Origin: Paenimyroides viscosum
GTDB taxonomy: Bacteria; Bacteroidota; Bacteroidia; Flavobacteriales; Flavobacteriaceae
Reading direction: 5' to 3'
Assembly (NCBI RefSeq): GCF_003858535.1
Contig: NZ_RQTJ01000012.1
Location: 1 to 64,000 of the forward strand
Length of the DNA stretch: 64,000 nt
The notes below the pieces were generated by a model, which searched no databases, was not told where the DNA came from, and was given only the letters and a program-made list of their open reading frames with translations. Made by a program: the position numbers and the translations under genes. This document shows positions 60,604 through 64,000 of this stretch, one piece after another (the stretch's first letter is position 1; every line of letters begins with the position of its first letter).

Positions 60604-62796
60604 TTAATAACAGTCGGTTTTAATCTGGTTGTTTTCTTTATAAAAATCTAAAGACATATTGTTTTTTTCTAAACAAATTCTGTTTAAAACTTGCTCTACA
60701 TCTTTCTGCATATTTAACGATCCGCAAATCATGATTATTCCATTATTTTCAAGTATTTCGGCAAACAAATCAGCATTATGTTCAATACTGTTCATGACAT
60801 ATTCTGACTGATTTTCACGTGAAAAAGCAAAGTGAAAATCGGTTAATTTTTTCTGTTTGATTTCTTCTTCTAAAAAGATTTTATATGCGTTTGTAGTATC
60901 ATTTTGATTTCTAAAACCAGCATACAGATACACAGGAATTTTCGATTTATTTTCTTTAATCAAGCCTAAAAACGGCGCAATACCGGTTCCGTTGGCAATC
61001 ATAATAACTTTTGATGCTTTCTTTGGAAAATGAAACGATTCGTTTTTAATTACAACTGCTTGTAAGGTATCGTTTAAAGATAAATTATATAAAAATTGCG
61101 ACCCCAATCCGTTTTCGTGCAGCTTAACAACTAAATGAATATTGTTCTTTATTTTTGCAACAGAATATAAACGTTCGGTTTGATCTTTTAAAGGATAAAT
61201 TGCCAATAAATCGCCCGATTGAAAAGTAGTTCGGTTATTTGGTTTTAACGTAATTTGAAAAGTTGAATTATTACTTGAAACCGCTGTTTTTTCAATTACT
61301 TTAAAGCTTTTTAGCTTCGGTTTTTTTTGCTGATAAACCGCCGGAGTGTTTGATAATGATATTCCGCTGGCTTTTGACCAATCGTTCACCCACAAAACAA
61401 ATTCATTGGCAGATTTATCGTTTACCGTATAAACATTTAACAACGGATTCGCCCAAGAAGTATCAACAAACAATTTATGAACGTTATAAGCAAAAACACA
61501 AAAATCTTTATATTGTGTAGATCCAAAACCTACCACAGAGAAAGTTACTTTATTAGGCTGCTGGATTTTTGCAAACAACTTTTCAAACTTATTGGCGTTT
61601 GCAGGTGCCTCACCGGATCCGTAAGTTGATGTGAATATAATAAACTGTTGAGCGTTTTTAAAAACCGTATAATTATTTAAGTTGGTTACGTACGCTTTTT
61701 TTCCGTTTGCAAGAAGCTGTTTTAACAGTTTATCGGCAAAATGTAAGGTACTGCCTTTTTCAGATCCAACCAAAATGATATATTCGGCTTCGTGTGATTT
61801 AAATTTGTTCGATATTTTAACGGCTTTGCGTTTAAACGTAATTACAAAACCCGAATAAATAAAAAACAGAATATTCAACGATGTTATTGCTAGTAAAATT
61901 GCCCAAACACTGTTGGTTCTACCGGTATGCAGATCTAAACTTAAAGTTTCTAAAACGGCTGTAATTGGATATTTTGTTTCGCTAACAATTTGTCCTGTTA
62001 GTTGGTTTACAAGCAGTTCTTTGTCTTTTAGTTTTATTTTGAAGAATTCTTCAGGATCATCGGCAAACGGAAATTCGATTTTTACCACATCTTTCAGATA
62101 GATTTCTTTAAAAACTGGAAAATCTTTTAAAGGAAGTTCTTTTGCTTCTGAATTTTGAATTTCGTTTGACACAAATTCTTCTTTTTGAATTACATCAAAT
62201 CGAATCAAAAATAAAAATGTTCCTGTTAAAGCAATTATTAAAATAGGCAAGAGCAATAATCTACCGGTTGCAATGTGAAAATATTGTGCAAAAAATTCGC
62301 GGTTTATCTTTCCGAAAAACTTTTTAAATCCTTGCTGGTGTTTTAAGACCAATGCGATTCCCGAAACAGTTATCAACATTAATAAAAAAGACACAATACC
62401 AACAATAAACCGACCTGTTTCGTGCAGAAAAAGTGATCTATGTAATGCCGTTACCCATTGAATAAACTCACTTTTTACAATAAGATCTGCCTTTTTTTTA
62501 CCCGAAACAGGATCGGCAATAAATTTAAAATCGTTTCCTTCTTCGTCAAATCCTTCAATAGACACAAACTGGTTGTGGTCAACACTTAATTCGAGAATTT
62601 CAGGATAAACCTCACGCAAATTGGGTAAAGTTTGGGCTAATGAAAGCTCATTAAAACTGGCATTTTTGTACGCAGGAATTTTCTCATTAACGGCATCAAC
62701 CGCCAAAATAACTCCGGTAACCGAAGCTATAATTAAGAATGTAAACGAAAGAATTGCCAACGTTAAATGCGCAAAACGCCAAACCGATGAAACCAT
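60604..62796 (-). CDS. PepSY-domain transmembrane flavodoxin reductase
   Basis: A 730-aa protein that joins electron-transfer parts. Residues 1 to about 330 hold four membrane helices with PepSY-type periplasmic regions (helices about 10-32, 128-150, 175-200 and 295-320); histidines in LHRSLFLHETGRF and HIATGR could bind haem. A flavodoxin domain follows (about 340-480, ILVGSEKGSTLHFADKLL, TSTYGSGEAPANANKFEKLF). The last 240 residues are a ferredoxin-NADP reductase-like FAD/NAD module (RLYSVAKIK, ANGTGIAPFLGL). It should carry electrons from NAD(P)H across the membrane. Five bases separate it from the upstream DUF2271 gene. Confidence 0.9.
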   Translation of the reverse strand: MVSSVWRFAHLTLAILSFTFLIIASVTGVILAVDAVNEKIPAYKNASFNELSLAQTLPNLREVYPEILELSVDHNQFVSIEGFDEEGNDFKFIADPVSGKKKADLIVKSEFIQWVTALHRSLFLHETGRFIVGIVSFLLMLITVSGIALVLKHQQGFKKFFGKINREFFAQYFHIATGRLLLLPILIIALTGTFLFLIRFDVIQKEEFVSNEIQNSEAKELPLKDFPVFKEIYLKDVVKIEFPFADDPEEFFKIKLKDKELLVNQLTGQIVSETKYPITAVLETLSLDLHTGRTNSVWAILLAITSLNILFFIYSGFVITFKRKAVKISNKFKSHEAEYIILVGSEKGSTLHFADKLLKQLLANGKKAYVTNLNNYTVFKNAQQFIIFTSTYGSGEAPANANKFEKLFAKIQQPNKVTFSVVGFGSTQYKDFCVFAYNVHKLFVDTSWANPLLNVYTVNDKSANEFVLWVNDWSKASGISLSNTPAVYQQKKPKLKSFKVIEKTAVSSNNSTFQITLKPNNRTTFQSGDLLAIYPLKDQTERLYSVAKIKNNIHLVVKLHENGLGSQFLYNLSLNDTLQAVVIKNESFHFPKKASKVIMIANGTGIAPFLGLIKENKSKIPVYLYAGFRNQNDTTNAYKIFLEEEIKQKKLTDFHFAFSRENQSEYVMNSIEHNADLFAEILENNGIIMICGSLNMQKDVEQVLNRICLEKNNMSLDFYKENNQIKTDCY

Positions 62797-62801
62797 TTAT
62801 T

Positions 62802-63287
62802 TTATTGAACTTTATTTAATTTTACGTAACGAATGTATCCTTTGCCTTCGGTTTTTTGTGTAACAGCTTCTGTAGTCAACGGAATTTCAACATCGGTTGC
62901 AAAATACTTTGCGTCTTCTACCGCTGTTTCAAAACGCAATTTGTAGCCTTTATTCATTTTAGATTCGTCAATAGTAAAAGTAGTAATACTGCGATCGCCT
63001 GCTGCCACAGAAGCTCCGGTAACAGCACTTAAGTTTTCGTTTTTCTTTGACTGATTTTTAAACCAATCTTTAAAACCATTGTACCATTGTTTATCGGTTC
63101 CCATCATGTACAACGTTTTTTCGTATTTGCCTTTAGAATCAATCAACGAGACAACCACGTAAGCTTCCAAGCCTTTGTAATTGGTCATTTGCAGCATACA
63201 TTTATATTTTGCAGTCTGAGCCATTGCTGACAAAGAGAACAGAAATATAAAAAGAGTGGCTATTTGTATTTTTGCGGTAAATTTCAT
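62802..63287 (-). CDS. DUF2271 protein with a possible flavinylation motif
   Basis: A 161-aa exported protein: signal peptide ends at AMAQ (23-24). The body matches the DUF2271 pattern (KYKCMLQMTNYKGLEAYVVV; KTLYMMGTDKQWYNGFKDW). Residues 87-93 read SAVTGAS, with T90-G91-A92-S93 resembling the DxxSGAT site where ApbE attaches FMN. It lies between the ankyrin protein and the PepSY reductase; ApbE follows in the same operon. It is a candidate periplasmic flavin carrier. Confidence 0.85.
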   Translation of the reverse strand: MKFTAKIQIATLFIFLFSLSAMAQTAKYKCMLQMTNYKGLEAYVVVSLIDSKGKYEKTLYMMGTDKQWYNGFKDWFKNQSKKNENLSAVTGASVAAGDRSITTFTIDESKMNKGYKLRFETAVEDAKYFATDVEIPLTTEAVTQKTEGKGYIRYVKLNKVQ

Positions 63288-63310
63288 AATGTATAATTTT
63301 TAAAATCGTT

Positions 63311-64000
63311 TTACTTTAAAAAATCTAACGAAATGTTATTTTCTAAAAGCGTTTCGTTTTCTTTCGCCAAATCGTAGGCAGTTTCATCAAATTCTGTTAA
63401 AACATCTTTCTTTGCACCATTTGCAACCAAATATTTTAAAACAGTATCATTTTTTGCAACCAATGCTGCTTTATGAAGTGCACTTATACCTTCGTTATTT
63501 ACAGCATTTATGTTCAAATTCAAGCTTTCTAACTGCTTTAACAAGTTAACATCGTTTTTTACAACAGCTAAATGATACAATGAATTACCTTCGTGTTGAG
63601 GAACATCAAAATTAACACCTGCATTTTTAATAATGGTTAATTTTTCGTCAAAATTACTTTTTTGTCCTTGTCTTGGTGCTTGATACGATTGAACCAAATA
63701 AGCCGCTAAATTATTACCGTCTTTATCGGTTATTTGTGCATTGGCTTTGTTATCTAACAAAAATTTAATCGTTTCTGGTGTGCCATACGTAATAGCCTGC
63801 GCCAGTGCCGATGTTCCTTTAGCATTTACCTGATCGATATTTTTAGTATTGTCAAGAATCAGTTTCACAATACTTAAATCGTTGTTACGAACAGCTTCCA
63901 TTAATACAATGTTTCCGTCTTTATCTGCTTGATTTACGTTTGTTCCCTTGCCTATAAAATAATTTATAATTTGGATTTGACCATTCTTCTTTACTAAATT
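63311..64000 (-). CDS. Ankyrin-repeat protein, N-terminus beyond the window
   Basis: The open frame reaches the window edge: 229 residues are visible, and the start lies outside. At least six ankyrin repeats of about 33 residues can be read, with motifs such as NGTSALAQAITYG-like turns, DKDGNIVLMEAV, EGNSLYHLAVVKNDV and EGISALHKAALVAKN. The C-terminal ending is a partial repeat. It precedes the DUF2271 gene by 23 bases on the same strand; whether it is exported cannot be told. An ATG at 63901 is inside a repeat and not the true start. Confidence 0.85.
   Translation of the reverse strand, partial: NLVKKNGQIQIINYFIGKGTNVNQADKDGNIVLMEAVRNNDLSIVKLILDNTKNIDQVNAKGTSALAQAITYGTPETIKFLLDNKANAQITDKDGNNLAAYLVQSYQAPRQGQKSNFDEKLTIIKNAGVNFDVPQHEGNSLYHLAVVKNDVNLLKQLESLNLNINAVNNEGISALHKAALVAKNDTVLKYLVANGAKKDVLTEFDETAYDLAKENETLLENNISLDFLK

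Overview
The window looks like a chromosome segment from a gliding-type member of the Bacteroidota, most likely a Flavobacteriia (genus not determinable by eye). The evidence is AT-rich DNA, promoters of the form TAnnTTTG, gliding genes gldB and gldC, several proteins with type IX secretion (T9SS) sorting tails, a MurF-alanine racemase fusion, and a primase of the Bacteroidota type that lacks zinc ligands. No phage, insertion sequence or CRISPR array is visible. The clearest foreign-looking gene is a RhuM-family gene inside the cell-wall cluster.

Layout. 60-1450 (minus): engB and an alpha/beta hydrolase. 1718-18992 (plus): a division and cell wall (dcw) cluster, mraZ-rsmH-ftsL-ftsI-murE-mraY-murD-ftsW-murG-[RhuM gene, small secreted protein]-murC-ftsQ-ftsA-ftsZ, preceded by three MraZ-type boxes at exact 10-bp spacing. 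19025-19551: yqeY and tRNA-Arg(CCG). 19622-24464 (minus): a phosphate-scavenging locus of TonB-dependent receptor, purple acid phosphatase and beta-propeller phytase. 24628-27857: a small conserved protein, a KAS III-like enzyme, two cold-shock-domain proteins and an RhlE-type helicase. 27858-28796 holds no recognisable gene. 28797-30502: umuC and umuD. 30581-37123: a membrane protein, a frameshifted carboxypeptidase-regulatory-like secreted protein, a TonB C-terminal domain protein, pth, cardiolipin synthase and two small secreted proteins. 37273-43454 (minus): an RND efflux operon with its own MarR/GbsR-type regulator and a palindromic operator. 43693-44205: five tandem tRNA-Gly(TCC) genes on a 110-bp repeat. 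44324-49587: mscL, murF-alr, a TauE/SafE permease and a persulfide dioxygenase-rhodanese fusion. 49625-52778 (minus): three paralogous leucine-rich T9SS cargo proteins behind a small secreted protein gene that is broken by a G9 tract. 52902-54869: dnaG. 55040-56829: three lipoproteins. 56982-59448: nadE, gldB, gldC and a small membrane protein. 59602-64000 (minus): apbE, a PepSY-flavodoxin reductase, a DUF2271 protein and an ankyrin protein cut by the window edge.

How the genes work together. The dcw genes make lipid II and the divisome; the missing MurF step is supplied by the fusion at 44766-47192. The TonB receptor, phosphatase and phytase together would release and capture phosphate from phytate and other esters. 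The apbE group looks like an envelope electron-transfer module, in which the DUF2271 protein carries a TGAS motif resembling an ApbE flavinylation site. The surface-protein operon at 49-52.8 kb combines a homopolymer switch candidate, stop/start-coupled genes and near-identical tail-coding repeats, and is the best candidate for an undescribed variable surface system. Two genes (31337-32843 and 52433-52778) carry a one-base excess in a 9-base homopolymer; phase variation, real decay and sequencing error cannot be separated from this sequence alone.
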